Shown: positions 40,505 to 51,584, counted from the first letter of the stretch. The stretch: DNA of 64,000 bases from an uncultured Clostridia bacterium (GCA_947627055.1 CANQUS010000003.1:62001-126000), one strand, 5' to 3'. Numbers and translations: made by a program. The notes: a model not told the origin generated them from the letters alone.

Positions 40505-43500
40505 CTAACGGGCTTTTAAGCCGAGGTGCTGTTCAATTTCGGAGGCACGAAGCTCTAACAGCTTCGATATACCCTCGTCCTGCATCGTGACGCCGTAAAG
40601 GACGTCAGCCTCCTCCATCGTTCCTCGCCTGTGCGATATACAGATGAACTGTGTCCTGTCATTCATTCGGCGCAGATACTGCGCGAATCTGTCAACATTG
40701 ACATCATCGAGAGCCGCTTCTATCTCGTCCATAACGCAAAACGGTGCAGGTCTTACTTTCATTATAGCAAAATATAACGCGATTGCAACAAGAGCTTTCT
40801 CTCCGCCTGACAAAAGCTCTATATTGGAAACTATTTTTCCGGGAGGCGACACCTTTATTTCAATACCCGTCGTCAGAACATTATCAGGATCTGTCAGTGA
40901 AAGTGCGCCGCTTCCTCCTCCGAAAAGCTCAACAAAAGTCTTTTTAAAGTTTTCGTTTATAAGAGTGAATCGCTCGACAAAAATCTCCTGCATTTGGCGG
41001 GTTAGCTCGTCAATCAGTTTTAAAAGTTCCGACTTAGAAGTCTCAACATCACCGATCTGATTTTTTAGGAACTCATATCTCTCGCTGACCTCCTTGTACT
41101 CGTCTATCGCGGATACATTAACGCTGCCGAGAGAGCGTATTTTTTGCTTTAACTCCGAGAGTCTGCGCTGAGCCTTTGGCACTTCCTCTATCTTAGGCGC
41201 TTTTTCCTCCGCCTCTCGCTTTGTAAGCTCATATTCTTCCCAAAGCTTAGAAATTATATTGTCGTACTCGTTTTGAAGATTGTCCTTTTTCTCGGTCAGC
41301 CTCGCAATCTCTCCGCTCAAACGCTCTCTTTTTGATGTTTCATCACGTTCCTCCATGCGAAGCTTTGTTTGACGCTTTTCAAGCTCAAGCCTTGACTGTG
41401 ACTGTTCAGCTATGAGAGCGGCATTTGCTTTCGATTTTTCGGAAAGTATATCTGCCTGTGCGTTCAACTCCTCGATAGATTTTATAAGCTTGGTGTTAGT
41501 ATCTTTTATTGAGTCGCTCTCCGACTTTAGAGCCTCGATTCTTCCGCTCCCGGCATTTCTGCGAAGCTCATACCCATCAATATCGGCATTAAGTGCCTCT
41601 ATGTCTTTTTCTGTTGTAACGATTGAGAGCCGCGTCTCCTGAATACTTGCGGAAAGCTCTTCACGTTTTTTCTGAAGCTCCTCACGGCTACCCGACAGAG
41701 TACCGGCGATTGCTTCAAGCTCAGTTATTTTTTTTCTGTATTCCTCCGCAAGCGCCTTTGTGCTCTCCATATCATTTTTAAGCGAAGTGATTCTTTCGTC
41801 TGATCTTTCGCGGTCAGTTCTCAACTCCGTAAGTAGCTTTTGAGTGCTTTCAAGCTCCGAACGTCTGCTCTTTAATTCGGCCTCAATTTTTACCTTGTCG
41901 CTCTGCGCCGTATAAAGCTCACCCTGTGTGCCTGAAAACTCCGCCTTTATCTTTGAGGCTTGCTCAGATAAAAATCTCAGCCTTTCCAATGACTGCTCAT
42001 ATTCGCCCTTTAAGGACTGAGCCTGCTTTTTTATGCTCTCTATCTCGCTTGCGCGACCGAGAAGTCCCGCGCTCTTCGCGAGAGAACCTCCCGTCAGAGA
42101 GCCTCCGGCATTTACGACTTGTCCGTCGAGTGTGACAATACGGAAACGGTAATTATATTTCTTAGCTATGATAATTGCGCTGTCAAGATCATCGGCAATT
42201 ACAATCCTTCCGAGCAGAGAGTTTAAAATATTCTTATAGCAATCCTTGCAGGAGCATAACTCAGAGGCAATACCGATAAAGCCCTCGCAATGCTCAAGTC
42301 CACGCTCTGTAAATTCACGAGCCTTAATGGATGATATTGGCAGGAAAGTCGCTCTGCCTCCGTCCCGACGCTTCAAAAACGCGATAGCCATTTTCGCGTC
42401 GGAATCTGTGTCTGTAACAATGTTCTGCATCGCTCCTCCCAATGCCGTTTCTATCGCCGTACTGTACTCATGCGGGACAGTGATAACACGAGAAACAGGA
42501 CCGTGTATACCTGTCAGACCTCCGTTTTTTACCTCACGCATAATAGTCTTTACACTTGCGGCGAAGCCCTCAAGATTTCGCTCAAGATCCTCAAGGAGCT
42601 TTGCTTTGCGGAAAAGCTGCTCACTGTCAAGACGCAGCTTTTCAGCGCTTGCCTTCAGATCATCGCATTTATGTGTTTTTTGCTGCAATCTGATTTCACA
42701 GCCATTTAAAATATTTGTAAGTTCGGTGATCCTTTCATCACAATCGGAAACCATTTTTTCATAATCAGAAATAATTCCCTCTAATGTCGCGATTTGAGAT
42801 GTCTTTTCGTTAATGCTGTTTTCAAAGGACTGCATCCTCGTACTTATTTCCGATACGGAAGTTCCTGACGTCATATATTTTACATTGACCTCCGAAAGCT
42901 CCGATGTTAGTCTAGAAATCTCGTCATTTATCGACATAAGCTTGTCGCTGCTCTCGCTTTCTCCATCTCTTAAAGTATTGAGACGTTCGAGGTATGTATT
43001 TAAGCTTTCCTTGTATTTTGAAAGCGTTTTCTCCTTTTCGACTATTTGCAGACGTTTTTTATCAATTTCGCCTTTAATTTCGATCGAGCTTCGTTTCATT
43101 TCGTCAATGTCGGAAGAAATTCTTGTGATAGTTTCCTCGTTATGGTGAATATCATTCTGTAAAACATTCACGCGAGCACGCTTTTTCGCACTATCTTCGT
43201 CAAGCTGTGACGTCTCGGAACGAAGTTCTTCTATCTTAGCGGTAATTTTGCTTTGGCTTGAGAAAAGCTCCTCTGTTTTTGATTCTATCAGAGAGAGCGC
43301 CTTTTGAGCTTCGTCATACTGGCTTTGTGCAGTCGCGAGCTTATCCTCCTGTTCACGAAGAAGTCTTGTCGATTTTTCTATTGTGTTTAGCCAAAGTCCT
43401 ATTTCGAGATCTCTTTTCTCCTCGGCATATTCAAGGTATGACCTTGCCTTTTCGGACTGTATCCTCAGCGGCTCAACTCTACCCTCAAGCTCCGATAAAA

Positions 43501-44080
43501 TATCACGCAGACGCACAAGATTTTCTTCCGTTCGCCCGAGTCGGCGTTCCGCGTCTGCCTTCCGATAGCGGTAACGCGATATGCCCGCAGCTTCCTCAAA
43601 TATCTCTCGTCTGTCCTCGCTTTTTGCCGCAACTATCGAGTCGATCTTGCCCTGGCTTATCATCGAGTATCCGTCACGGCCAAGACCTGTATCCATAAAA
43701 AGCTCATGAATGTCCTGTAAACGGACTATCGTGTTGTTAATAAGATATTCGCTTGTTCCCGAACGATAGTAGCGCCGTGTTACGGAAACTTCGTCCTTGT
43801 CAAAACCAAGTGTTCTGTCGGTATTGTCAATGGTAAGCGTGACCTGAGCGAAGCCCGTGCGCTTACGGTTTTTTGCGCCGTTAAAGATGACATCCTCCAT
43901 CTTTGAGCAGCGAAGCGTTTTTGCCGACTGCTCGCCGAGGACCCATCGCACAGCGTCGCTTATATTGCTCTTTCCACTGCCGTTCGGACCAACAACAGCC
44001 GTTATACCGTTTGTAAACGTGAGCCTTGTTTTATCCGGAAATGTCTTAAAGCCCTGAAGCTCAAGGGATTTTAATAGCAC
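40505..44080 (-). CDS. smc: chromosome segregation protein SMC
   Basis: LELQGFKTFPDKTRLTF...VVGPNGSGKSNISDAVRWVLGEQSAK; coiled coils with hinge; ELLSGGEKALVAIALYFA...DEIEAALDDVNVDRF. Confidence 0.98.
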   Translation of the reverse strand: MLLKSLELQGFKTFPDKTRLTFTNGITAVVGPNGSGKSNISDAVRWVLGEQSAKTLRCSKMEDVIFNGAKNRKRTGFAQVTLTIDNTDRTLGFDKDEVSVTRRYYRSGTSEYLINNTIVRLQDIHELFMDTGLGRDGYSMISQGKIDSIVAAKSEDRREIFEEAAGISRYRYRKADAERRLGRTEENLVRLRDILSELEGRVEPLRIQSEKARSYLEYAEEKRDLEIGLWLNTIEKSTRLLREQEDKLATAQSQYDEAQKALSLIESKTEELFSSQSKITAKIEELRSETSQLDEDSAKKRARVNVLQNDIHHNEETITRISSDIDEMKRSSIEIKGEIDKKRLQIVEKEKTLSKYKESLNTYLERLNTLRDGESESSDKLMSINDEISRLTSELSEVNVKYMTSGTSVSEISTRMQSFENSINEKTSQIATLEGIISDYEKMVSDCDERITELTNILNGCEIRLQQKTHKCDDLKASAEKLRLDSEQLFRKAKLLEDLERNLEGFAASVKTIMREVKNGGLTGIHGPVSRVITVPHEYSTAIETALGGAMQNIVTDTDSDAKMAIAFLKRRDGGRATFLPISSIKAREFTERGLEHCEGFIGIASELCSCKDCYKNILNSLLGRIVIADDLDSAIIIAKKYNYRFRIVTLDGQVVNAGGSLTGGSLAKSAGLLGRASEIESIKKQAQSLKGEYEQSLERLRFLSEQASKIKAEFSGTQGELYTAQSDKVKIEAELKSRRSELESTQKLLTELRTDRERSDERITSLKNDMESTKALAEEYRKKITELEAIAGTLSGSREELQKKREELSASIQETRLSIVTTEKDIEALNADIDGYELRRNAGSGRIEALKSESDSIKDTNTKLIKSIEELNAQADILSEKSKANAALIAEQSQSRLELEKRQTKLRMEERDETSKRERLSGEIARLTEKKDNLQNEYDNIISKLWEEYELTKREAEEKAPKIEEVPKAQRRLSELKQKIRSLGSVNVSAIDEYKEVSERYEFLKNQIGDVETSKSELLKLIDELTRQMQEIFVERFTLINENFKKTFVELFGGGSGALSLTDPDNVLTTGIEIKVSPPGKIVSNIELLSGGEKALVAIALYFAIMKVRPAPFCVMDEIEAALDDVNVDRFAQYLRRMNDRTQFICISHRRGTMEEADVLYGVTMQDEGISKLLELRASEIEQHLGLKAR

Positions 44081-44112
44081 TTTATCACCACATTTGAATA
44101 ATTGAGGTCATT

Positions 44113-45123
44113 TCAATGACTTGCGTCGAGAACGCGTACTTCGTATTTAGAAAGCCTTATATCCTGACGGACTATCGCGTTTATTCCGAGATTTTTTAAG
44201 CGTTCTATGTTTTCTCTCTTTTGACCGATAAAGCGGGAAACAGAGCGAGGATTCACGAAGATCTCAGCCGTACCGCTATGTATACCGTTTTTCTCTAACG
44301 CCTGTACACAGCTGTTATACATTATCTCGCTTTCGCAAAGCTCACGAAAGGCAGGATGGAACGCACCCGCCGCCATACCCTCTCGCAAACTGTCGCTGTC
44401 GTGAAGTCCGAGACGGATAACGTTAATATTTCGTTCCTCAAAAAACATCAATAGCTCAGAACACAGCTTTATTGCATCGTTCAGCGTCTGCGGAGTATAT
44501 TCCTTTGTTTTATACAGATTATAAAGCTCCGTTCCCTTTATGACGACTGTAGGATATATACGAACGGTATCCGGATTGAGAGCGGCGATTTCATATGCGC
44601 TTTCGCGGTCAAGTTCGTCGCTGCTCTTATACAGTCCCGTCATCATCTGCAAGCCTAGAGAAAAGCCTGCCTCGGTTATCATCCTTGAGGAGGTGACGAC
44701 ATCCTTCTTTGTATGTCCTCTCTCGTTTGCGGCGAGGACCTCATCGCTCATACTCTGAGCGCCCAGCTCGATAGCGGTCACTCCGTATCTGTGGAGCGTA
44801 TCAAGTATTTCTCCGTCTATCGCGTCAGGACGTGTCGAAATTCTAATCCCGGCAAATTCTCCCGATTTTACGGACGGAGCCGCCGCCGAAAGCAGGCTCT
44901 CCATATATGCCCTATCTATAGCGGTAAAGCTTCCGCCAAAAAAGGCTATTTCGGCATTTTTTGTATTTTCCTTTAGGTTATTTCTTGCTGTTTCTATCGT
45001 TTCCTCAACGTCACGGACGCAAGGTTGGGTCTGTTGACCCGTTATTTCCCGCTGATTACAAAAGCTGCAATTATGCGGACAACCGTTATGTGGTACAAAA
45101 ATTGCTACATTTGAATGTTTCAA
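44113..45123 (-). CDS. radical SAM protein (Elp3/YhcC-like)
   Basis: PHNGCPHNCSFCNQREITG (CxxxCxxC-type); AFFGGSFTAIDR; IRISTRPDAID. Confidence 0.92.
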   Translation of the reverse strand: MKHSNVAIFVPHNGCPHNCSFCNQREITGQQTQPCVRDVEETIETARNNLKENTKNAEIAFFGGSFTAIDRAYMESLLSAAAPSVKSGEFAGIRISTRPDAIDGEILDTLHRYGVTAIELGAQSMSDEVLAANERGHTKKDVVTSSRMITEAGFSLGLQMMTGLYKSSDELDRESAYEIAALNPDTVRIYPTVVIKGTELYNLYKTKEYTPQTLNDAIKLCSELLMFFEERNINVIRLGLHDSDSLREGMAAGAFHPAFRELCESEIMYNSCVQALEKNGIHSGTAEIFVNPRSVSRFIGQKRENIERLKNLGINAIVRQDIRLSKYEVRVLDASH

Positions 45124-45818
45124 TATCCCATCAACTCCAACGCTTCTCTCGCTGCCTGCTGTTCAGCTTCCTTTTTGCTTCTGCCGCCGCCCTTGCCGAT
45201 TTTGTTGCTGTTGAGTCTTACCTCAACTGTAAAATGCTTATCATGGTCGGGGCCGCTTTCTCCGACGAGAACATACGATATTTTCTCCTCGGGATTTTTC
45301 TGGATAATTTCCTGCAGCGTCGTTTTGTAGTCCTTAAAGCTGAAGCTGCGCGGGGAATCTATTTCGGGCTTTACAAATCCCATGATAAATTCTGCCGCTC
45401 TCTCCATGCCGCCGTCAAGATAAATTGCGGCGATAAGCGCTTCAAACGCATCGGCAAGTATAGACGGACGTTCGTTTCCGTGAAGGTGAGCCTCGCCGTG
45501 ACTCACCTTCAGAAAATCTCCGAGACGGATCTTTTTAGCAAAGCGTGAAAGCGTTTTCTCGCATACGAGAGCCGCCCTGAGCTTACTCAGATCGCCTTCG
45601 GGATAGTTCGGGCAATTTTTAAAAATATAGTCCGAAACCACTATGCTCAAAACGGAATCCCCGAGAAATTCAAGCCTTTCATTACTTTTATCTCCATATT
45701 TAGATTCATTGGCATATGATGAATGAGTTACGGCTGTTTTTAAGTATTGTTTATTTTTAAAGGTATATCCTATTGTTTCTTCAAGTTCACCCAGTTTATT
45801 GTTCGTGTTAGCAGTCAT
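45120..45818 (-). CDS. rnc: ribonuclease III
   Basis: NERLEFLGDSVLSIVV; LADAFEALIAAIYLDGG; C-terminal dsRBD. Confidence 0.98.
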   Translation of the reverse strand: MTANTNNKLGELEETIGYTFKNKQYLKTAVTHSSYANESKYGDKSNERLEFLGDSVLSIVVSDYIFKNCPNYPEGDLSKLRAALVCEKTLSRFAKKIRLGDFLKVSHGEAHLHGNERPSILADAFEALIAAIYLDGGMERAAEFIMGFVKPEIDSPRSFSFKDYKTTLQEIIQKNPEEKISYVLVGESGPDHDKHFTVEVRLNSNKIGKGGGRSKKEAEQQAAREALELMGY

Positions 45819-45825
45819 AAATATT

Positions 45826-46830
45826 TCACCCTTCCTTCTTCAGTTCGTCCAGTTCCCTCCGAATCTCACCTATAACATCTTTCTCTGTGTAATCAATTAC
45901 AGATTTTATCGCGCTGATAAATGTATCCGCCTTAGCACTGCCGTGAGTTTTCAGCACGGGTCTTGAGACACCCATAATAGGAGCCGCGCCATAATTATTG
46001 TAGTCCATGTATTCCTTGAGCTGCTTCATATCCTTTAAAACAAGTGAAGCCGCAAATTTATTTTTAAGGTTCTTGGTAAATACTTCTTTGAACTTCTTCA
46101 TAAGCGCCGAGGCAACGCCTTCATACATTTTTACTATGATATTACCAGTAAAGCCGTCAGCGACTATAACATCAGCTGCGTCATGAGGAATATCCCGAGC
46201 TTCAATATTTCCGATAAAGTTTATAGGTGACTGCTTCAAAAGCTCAAACGCCTTATGCTGGAGTTCGCCGCCCTTATGTTCCTCAGTCCCGACATTGGCC
46301 AGACCGACTCTCGGATTTTTGATCCCTCCGATCTTGTCCATATAGACAGAGCCCATTATACCAAACTGCTGGAGCATTTCGGGGCGGCACTCGACGTTTG
46401 CCCCGCTGTCGATGAGGAGGACCTGCCCCTCGACCTTTGGCATGAGCGGTGAAAACGCCGGACGCTTAATGCCCTTGATGCGCTTAACTATCATAGTCGC
46501 GCCCATAATAAGCGCACCACTGTTGCCTGCGGAAAGAAACGCATCCCCTCCTCCGCTTGCGAGCAGCTTTAAACCGACCGCCATGGAGCTTTGATTTTTA
46601 GACTTCATAATATCGCCCGCTTCATCATCCATCGTGATAACGTCGGGAGCGTCCTCTATCATGATCCCTTTAAGCGATATATTGTTATCTGCGGCGTTTT
46701 TTTCGATTATCTCCTTGCTTCCGACAAGTACGATCTCAATGTTATCATACACCTCAAGTGCCTTGACGGAACCCTTTATGACCTCTAAGGGCGCGTTATC
46801 TCCACCGAATGCGTCAATTATAATCCTCAT
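45826..46830 (-). CDS. plsX: phosphate acyltransferase PlsX
   Basis: IIIDAFGGDNAPLEVIKGSV; FLSAGNSGALIMGA; VADGFTGNIIVKMYEG. Confidence 0.97.
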   Translation of the reverse strand: MRIIIDAFGGDNAPLEVIKGSVKALEVYDNIEIVLVGSKEIIEKNAADNNISLKGIMIEDAPDVITMDDEAGDIMKSKNQSSMAVGLKLLASGGGDAFLSAGNSGALIMGATMIVKRIKGIKRPAFSPLMPKVEGQVLLIDSGANVECRPEMLQQFGIMGSVYMDKIGGIKNPRVGLANVGTEEHKGGELQHKAFELLKQSPINFIGNIEARDIPHDAADVIVADGFTGNIIVKMYEGVASALMKKFKEVFTKNLKNKFAASLVLKDMKQLKEYMDYNNYGAAPIMGVSRPVLKTHGSAKADTFISAIKSVIDYTEKDVIGEIRRELDELKKEG

Positions 46831-46858
46831 GGCGATATACCGACCTTTCTTTTTATAT

Positions 46859-48157
46859 TTAGTAATTTTTTAACGATTCAAGAGCGCGCCTTGAATATTG
46901 CGAGGCTCTCTCGCGTTTATCCTTGATCCTTTGTTTTAGCGGTGGGAGAATACCCAAGTTCGCACCCATCGGCTGAAAATTGCTGATCGTTTCGTCCGCA
47001 ATATATCGAGAAAGCGCGCCTGTCATGGTTTCGGCAGGCAGCGTGAGCGTTTCTTCATTTCGTATTCTCCTGACAGCGTTTATCCCCGCGACAAGTCCGC
47101 TCGCGCCTGACTCCATATAGCCCTCAACTCCCGTTATCTGACCCGCGAAAAAAATATTTGCATTTGCTTTCAGCGAAAAATCGGAATTGAGTACCCTCGG
47201 TGAATCAAGAAATGTATTCCTGTGCATAACACCGAAGCGCACAAAATCCGCATTATGCAGAGCTGGGATCATTGAGAAAACTCTCCTCTGCTCCGGAAAT
47301 TTAAGATTTGTCTGAAAGCCTACGAGATTATACATCGTTCTGTGCGCGTTTTCTGTCCTTAATTGCAGAACAGCCCACGGTCTGTGACCCGTTTTGGGGT
47401 CGCGAAGTCCCACAGGCTTCATAGGTCCGAAACGCAGTGTATCATGACCGCGCTGCGCGAGTATCTCGACAGGCATACAGCCTTCATAAACCTTGGGATT
47501 CTGAACGTCAACACCGTGAAGAGGCGCACGCTCCGCCGAAACAAGAGCTTCATAAAAAGCCTCGTATTCATCCTTGTTCATCGGGCAGTTAATATAAGCA
47601 TCGTCACCGCCTTTATCATAACGTGAGGCGCGGAACGCATACTCCATATCAACACTTTCGGCGGAAACTATCGGAGCCGCCGCGTCAAAAAAGCTCAACG
47701 CGCCGCCGCACAGCCTTTGTATTTCAGCAGACAGCGCTTCACTCGCAAGAGGTCCTGCCGCGATAACCGTAACAGCATCGCCCGGGATCTCCGTGATCTC
47801 GCGCTCAATAATCTCTATCAGCGGATCGTTTCTTATCGCATATGTTACCATAGCTGAAAATTTATCTCTGTCAACGGCAAGCGCACCGCCGGCAGGGACG
47901 GCACACTTATCAGCACAGCACATAAGGAGAGAATCAAGCCTGCGCATTTCCTCCTTTAAAAGTCCCGCTGCGCTCTCTATCCTTGACGCCTTAAATGAAT
48001 TTGAGCATATAAGCTCGCAGAACAGGTCGCTTTTATGCGCGGGGGTTTTCTTTGTTGGCTTCATCTCGAAAAGGCGAACGTTCACCCCGCGTTTCGCGAT
48101 CTGATATGCACATTCGCAGCCCGCGAGCCCCGCGCCTATCACATTTATATATCGCAT
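46859..48157 (-). CDS. trmFO: methylenetetrahydrofolate--tRNA-(uracil-5-)-methyltransferase
   Basis: INVIGAGLAGCECAYQIAKRG; LFCELICSNSFKA; GQITGVEGYMESGASGLVAGIN. Confidence 0.97.
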   Translation of the reverse strand: MRYINVIGAGLAGCECAYQIAKRGVNVRLFEMKPTKKTPAHKSDLFCELICSNSFKASRIESAAGLLKEEMRRLDSLLMCCADKCAVPAGGALAVDRDKFSAMVTYAIRNDPLIEIIEREITEIPGDAVTVIAAGPLASEALSAEIQRLCGGALSFFDAAAPIVSAESVDMEYAFRASRYDKGGDDAYINCPMNKDEYEAFYEALVSAERAPLHGVDVQNPKVYEGCMPVEILAQRGHDTLRFGPMKPVGLRDPKTGHRPWAVLQLRTENAHRTMYNLVGFQTNLKFPEQRRVFSMIPALHNADFVRFGVMHRNTFLDSPRVLNSDFSLKANANIFFAGQITGVEGYMESGASGLVAGINAVRRIRNEETLTLPAETMTGALSRYIADETISNFQPMGANLGILPPLKQRIKDKRERASQYSRRALESLKNY

Positions 48158-48177
48158 ACGTCCCCTCTCAGCAAAGT

Positions 48178-50304
48178 TTATTCTTCTTCATATTCCTTCT
48201 CAAAGCTACAACCATCAGTCTGACAAAACAGCTTTGGCTTTTTGCCGGCTTTCTTGTAGAGGATCTCTCCGCAATGCGGACATTTCTCGGTCGTAGGCAT
48301 ATACCACGAAACGAAATCACAGTCGGGGTACTTCTCACAGCCGTAGAACACTCTGCCGCGCTTTGATTTTTTAACTATTACTTCGCCGCCGCACTTAGGA
48401 CACGGCACACCCGCCTTTACAACGAATTTTTTAATGTTTTTACATTCGGGATAGCCGGGACAGGCGATAAACTTACCATAGCGTCCGAACTTGACGATCA
48501 TCTGTCTGCCGCACTGCTCGCAAACAATATCGGTCTTATCCTGCTCAAGCTCTATCTTTACTCCTTCCATTTCTTCCTTTGCTTTTTTTAGCGTCTTATC
48601 AAAGTCGCTGTAGAAATTTTCCAAAAGCTCGTGCCACTCGCACTTGCCCTCCTCTACCGTATCAAGGTCGCTTTCCATCTGAGCCGTAAATCTTACGTTT
48701 ACAATTTTCGGAAAGCGTTCCTTCATCAGCTTTGTTGAGACCTCGCCCAACTCTGTCGGTATAAGCGTTTTTGATTCACGCTTAACATATTCTCTTGAGG
48801 TTATGGTTGAAATCGTTGCGGCATATGTTGACGGTCTGCCGATCCCGTATTCCTCAAGCGCCTTGATAAGTGACGCCTCAGTATACCTCGGCGGCGGCTG
48901 TGTAAAGTGCTGATTAGGAGTCAGCGCCTTTACACGAAGCTCTGTTCCCTCCTTCAGCGCCGGAAGCTGCTGTTCGCTCTCCTCGGCTGTATCCTTGCCC
49001 TCGACATATAAAACCGTAAAGCCGTCGAAGTCCACCATATAGCCTGACGCCTTAAATATATACTTTCCCGCGATAATATCAGCAGATGTTGTTTTTTGAA
49101 TACAATCTGACATCTGGCAGGCGATAAAGCGCTCCCAGATTATTTTATACAACTTGAACTGCTCGGCGGTAAGGCTGTTCTTGACCTTATCGGGTGAAAG
49201 CTCTATCATAGTCGGACGAATTGCCTCATGGCCGTCCTGAGCGTTCGAACGTGACTTATACCTTCTCGGCTCGGCGGGAAGATATTTTTCTCCCCATCTT
49301 TTAAGAATATATTCACGAGCGCCGTTTAAAGCGTCATCGGAAAGACGCAGAGAGTCGGTTCTCATGTATGTTATCAAGCCGACTGCTCCCATACCCTCTA
49401 TCTCGACACCCTCGTAAAGCTCCTGCGCTATGCGCATAGTACGTTTAGCTTGAAAACCGAGCTTCCTTGAGCATTCCTGCTGGAGCGTAGACGTTATAAA
49501 CGGCGGCGCTGGTTTTCTCGTTCTTCTGCCGTGTTTTACCTTACCGACCGTAAAGGTTTCGTTTCCAAGCTCCGAGAGGATCTCATTCGCGCGCTGCTCG
49601 CTTCTTACATCAATTTTAATGCTGCTGTTTTTCTCCTTAACGCGGAGAGTGCCGTCCTCGTTGTCATACAGGGACGCGGGAAAGGCCCTGCGTTCGCCTT
49701 TCGGGATCAGCTTTGCGTCGATAGACCAGTATTCCTCGGGCTTAAACGCGCGGATCTCATCCTCACGATCAACAATGATCCTGAGAGCAACAGACTGAAC
49801 GCGTCCCGCAGATAATCCGCGTCTTATCTTCTGTGCAAGAAACGGGCTTAGCTTATATCCTACAAGCCTGTCAAGGATACGCCTCGCCTGCTGCGCATTA
49901 ACAAGATCTATATCTATACAGCGCGGGTTTGCCATTCCGTTAGTCACGCCTGTTTTTGTAATTTCGTTAAATGTAACTCTGTTTTTTTTATCAAGCGGCA
50001 GGTCAAGAAGATACGCGAGATGCCATGAGATCGCCTCTCCCTCACGATCGGGGTCGGTTGCGAGGAATATCTGATCGCTCTTTGATGCTTTCTTTTTAAG
50101 CTCCTCGGCAAGCTCCTCCTTACCCTTTATTATATCATACTTAGGCTTAAAGCCATGCTTTATATCTACACTTAAACGCTTTTCCGGCAGGTCGCGTATA
50201 TGTCCCATAGACGCTACGACCTCATAGCCGGATCCGAGATATTTCTTGATAGTCTTAGCCTTTGCGGGCGACTCGACTATTACAAGCTTTGACAATCTCA
50301 TCAT
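48178..50304 (-). CDS. topA: DNA topoisomerase I
   Basis: LVIVESPAKAKTIKKYLG; ATDPDREGEAISWHLAYLL; AVGLITYMRTDSLR; C-terminal zinc ribbons. Confidence 0.98.
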   Translation of the reverse strand: MMRLSKLVIVESPAKAKTIKKYLGSGYEVVASMGHIRDLPEKRLSVDIKHGFKPKYDIIKGKEELAEELKKKASKSDQIFLATDPDREGEAISWHLAYLLDLPLDKKNRVTFNEITKTGVTNGMANPRCIDIDLVNAQQARRILDRLVGYKLSPFLAQKIRRGLSAGRVQSVALRIIVDREDEIRAFKPEEYWSIDAKLIPKGERRAFPASLYDNEDGTLRVKEKNSSIKIDVRSEQRANEILSELGNETFTVGKVKHGRRTRKPAPPFITSTLQQECSRKLGFQAKRTMRIAQELYEGVEIEGMGAVGLITYMRTDSLRLSDDALNGAREYILKRWGEKYLPAEPRRYKSRSNAQDGHEAIRPTMIELSPDKVKNSLTAEQFKLYKIIWERFIACQMSDCIQKTTSADIIAGKYIFKASGYMVDFDGFTVLYVEGKDTAEESEQQLPALKEGTELRVKALTPNQHFTQPPPRYTEASLIKALEEYGIGRPSTYAATISTITSREYVKRESKTLIPTELGEVSTKLMKERFPKIVNVRFTAQMESDLDTVEEGKCEWHELLENFYSDFDKTLKKAKEEMEGVKIELEQDKTDIVCEQCGRQMIVKFGRYGKFIACPGYPECKNIKKFVVKAGVPCPKCGGEVIVKKSKRGRVFYGCEKYPDCDFVSWYMPTTEKCPHCGEILYKKAGKKPKLFCQTDGCSFEKEYEEE

Positions 50305-50320
50305 CCTCCGTTTATTTAAA

Positions 50321-51559
50321 TTACTTCAATATATATTTACCGCCGACGACAGATTCAATATATCCGAAAATCTCAAGCTCTGTAAGAGCGGAAAGAAGTA
50401 TATTTATAGGTATACCCGTTTTTTCGGAAATATGATCCGTTGTCACCGGGACGTCACTGATCACCTTTAATACTTTGAGCGACTGCTCGGATAAATCGGC
50501 AGGATACTCTCTCTCTTTTTCCGATGCGATTGAACCGACGTCGATTTTGTCAGTTATGTCAAGACTAACAGAAGCTGTTTTTTCATGCTCCGCAGCAGTA
50601 TTTTCACTGACGGATGAACGTTCATCGAGATCCTCTCTGAAAATCTCATTTGTACGACCATGTATAGGGTAAGTCAGCTTATGCTTGTTTAAATCATACC
50701 AATCTACAAGGTCATCCGCATCTATCGCCGCTGAAAAACCTTTCCTGAGAAGATTGTTCGAGCCTTTGTTTTCATTAGAAAAAATGCTTCCCGGAACGGC
50801 AAATAATTTTCTGCCCTCCCTGACAGCATCCTTGGCAGTAATCAACGCGCCGCTCCTCTCCCCCGCCTGAACGACAAGGGTACAGTCCGAAAACCCGCAT
50901 ATGATCCTGTTTCTGAGCGGAAAATTTTGACTTACGGGAGGATAGCCCGGAGGAAACTCCGAAATAACAGCGCCGCTTTCCGAAATTTTTTCTCTCATAG
51001 CGGCGTTATCCGCAAGGTAATTATAGTCGATACCACAGCCGAGAACACATACGGTCGTCCCGAGAGCCTTGAGCGCGCCCATATGCGATGCACTGTCAAT
51101 GCCTAACGCTCCGCCGCTTACAACGACCGCTCCGCCGCTCGCAAGAGAATACGCAAAGTTATTTGCGGCGGTCAAGCCCTGACTCGTTGCTTCTCTCGAG
51201 CCGACCATGGCGACAGAAAATTTATCGTCAATCCCCGGCATTTTGCCGTTTACATATAACACGCACGGCGGTGAGGTTATCGAGCGAAGCTTTTTTGAGA
51301 AAAGTGCATCATCATATGTGATAATATCATAGCCGAGCTTGCGGCAATCGTCAAGAATTTTTTCCGCTCGAATGAGATCCTTTGAATTTAATTTATCTAT
51401 CGTTTTACGCGTAAAGCAGTCACATATCAGATAATCGTATTCGGAGGCATTATAAAATTCTTCTGCTGTATGAAAATATTCCATTCCCGCTTTAAAGCTC
51501 TTGTTATTAGCGCCAAAAACACATTGCAGCCACAACCAATATATTATATCATCCCTCAA
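50321..51559 (-). CDS. dprA: DNA-processing protein DprA
   Basis: VAMVGSREATSQGLTAANNFAYSLASGGAVVVSGGALGIDSASHMGAL; C-terminal winged-helix-like region. Confidence 0.96.
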   Translation of the reverse strand: MRDDIIYWLWLQCVFGANNKSFKAGMEYFHTAEEFYNASEYDYLICDCFTRKTIDKLNSKDLIRAEKILDDCRKLGYDIITYDDALFSKKLRSITSPPCVLYVNGKMPGIDDKFSVAMVGSREATSQGLTAANNFAYSLASGGAVVVSGGALGIDSASHMGALKALGTTVCVLGCGIDYNYLADNAAMREKISESGAVISEFPPGYPPVSQNFPLRNRIICGFSDCTLVVQAGERSGALITAKDAVREGRKLFAVPGSIFSNENKGSNNLLRKGFSAAIDADDLVDWYDLNKHKLTYPIHGRTNEIFREDLDERSSVSENTAAEHEKTASVSLDITDKIDVGSIASEKEREYPADLSEQSLKVLKVISDVPVTTDHISEKTGIPINILLSALTELEIFGYIESVVGGKYILK

Positions 51560-51584
51560 GAATATTCCTCCATACAGTGAAAAA

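Noticed and set aside
40505-44080. Possible Wadjet/SMC-like defence protein
   Set aside because: Full-length canonical SMC with hinge in the rnc-smc-ftsY context.
44113-45123. Radical SAM as part of a RiPP cluster
   Set aside because: Elp3/YhcC-like housekeeping position between rnc and smc; no precursor peptide nearby.
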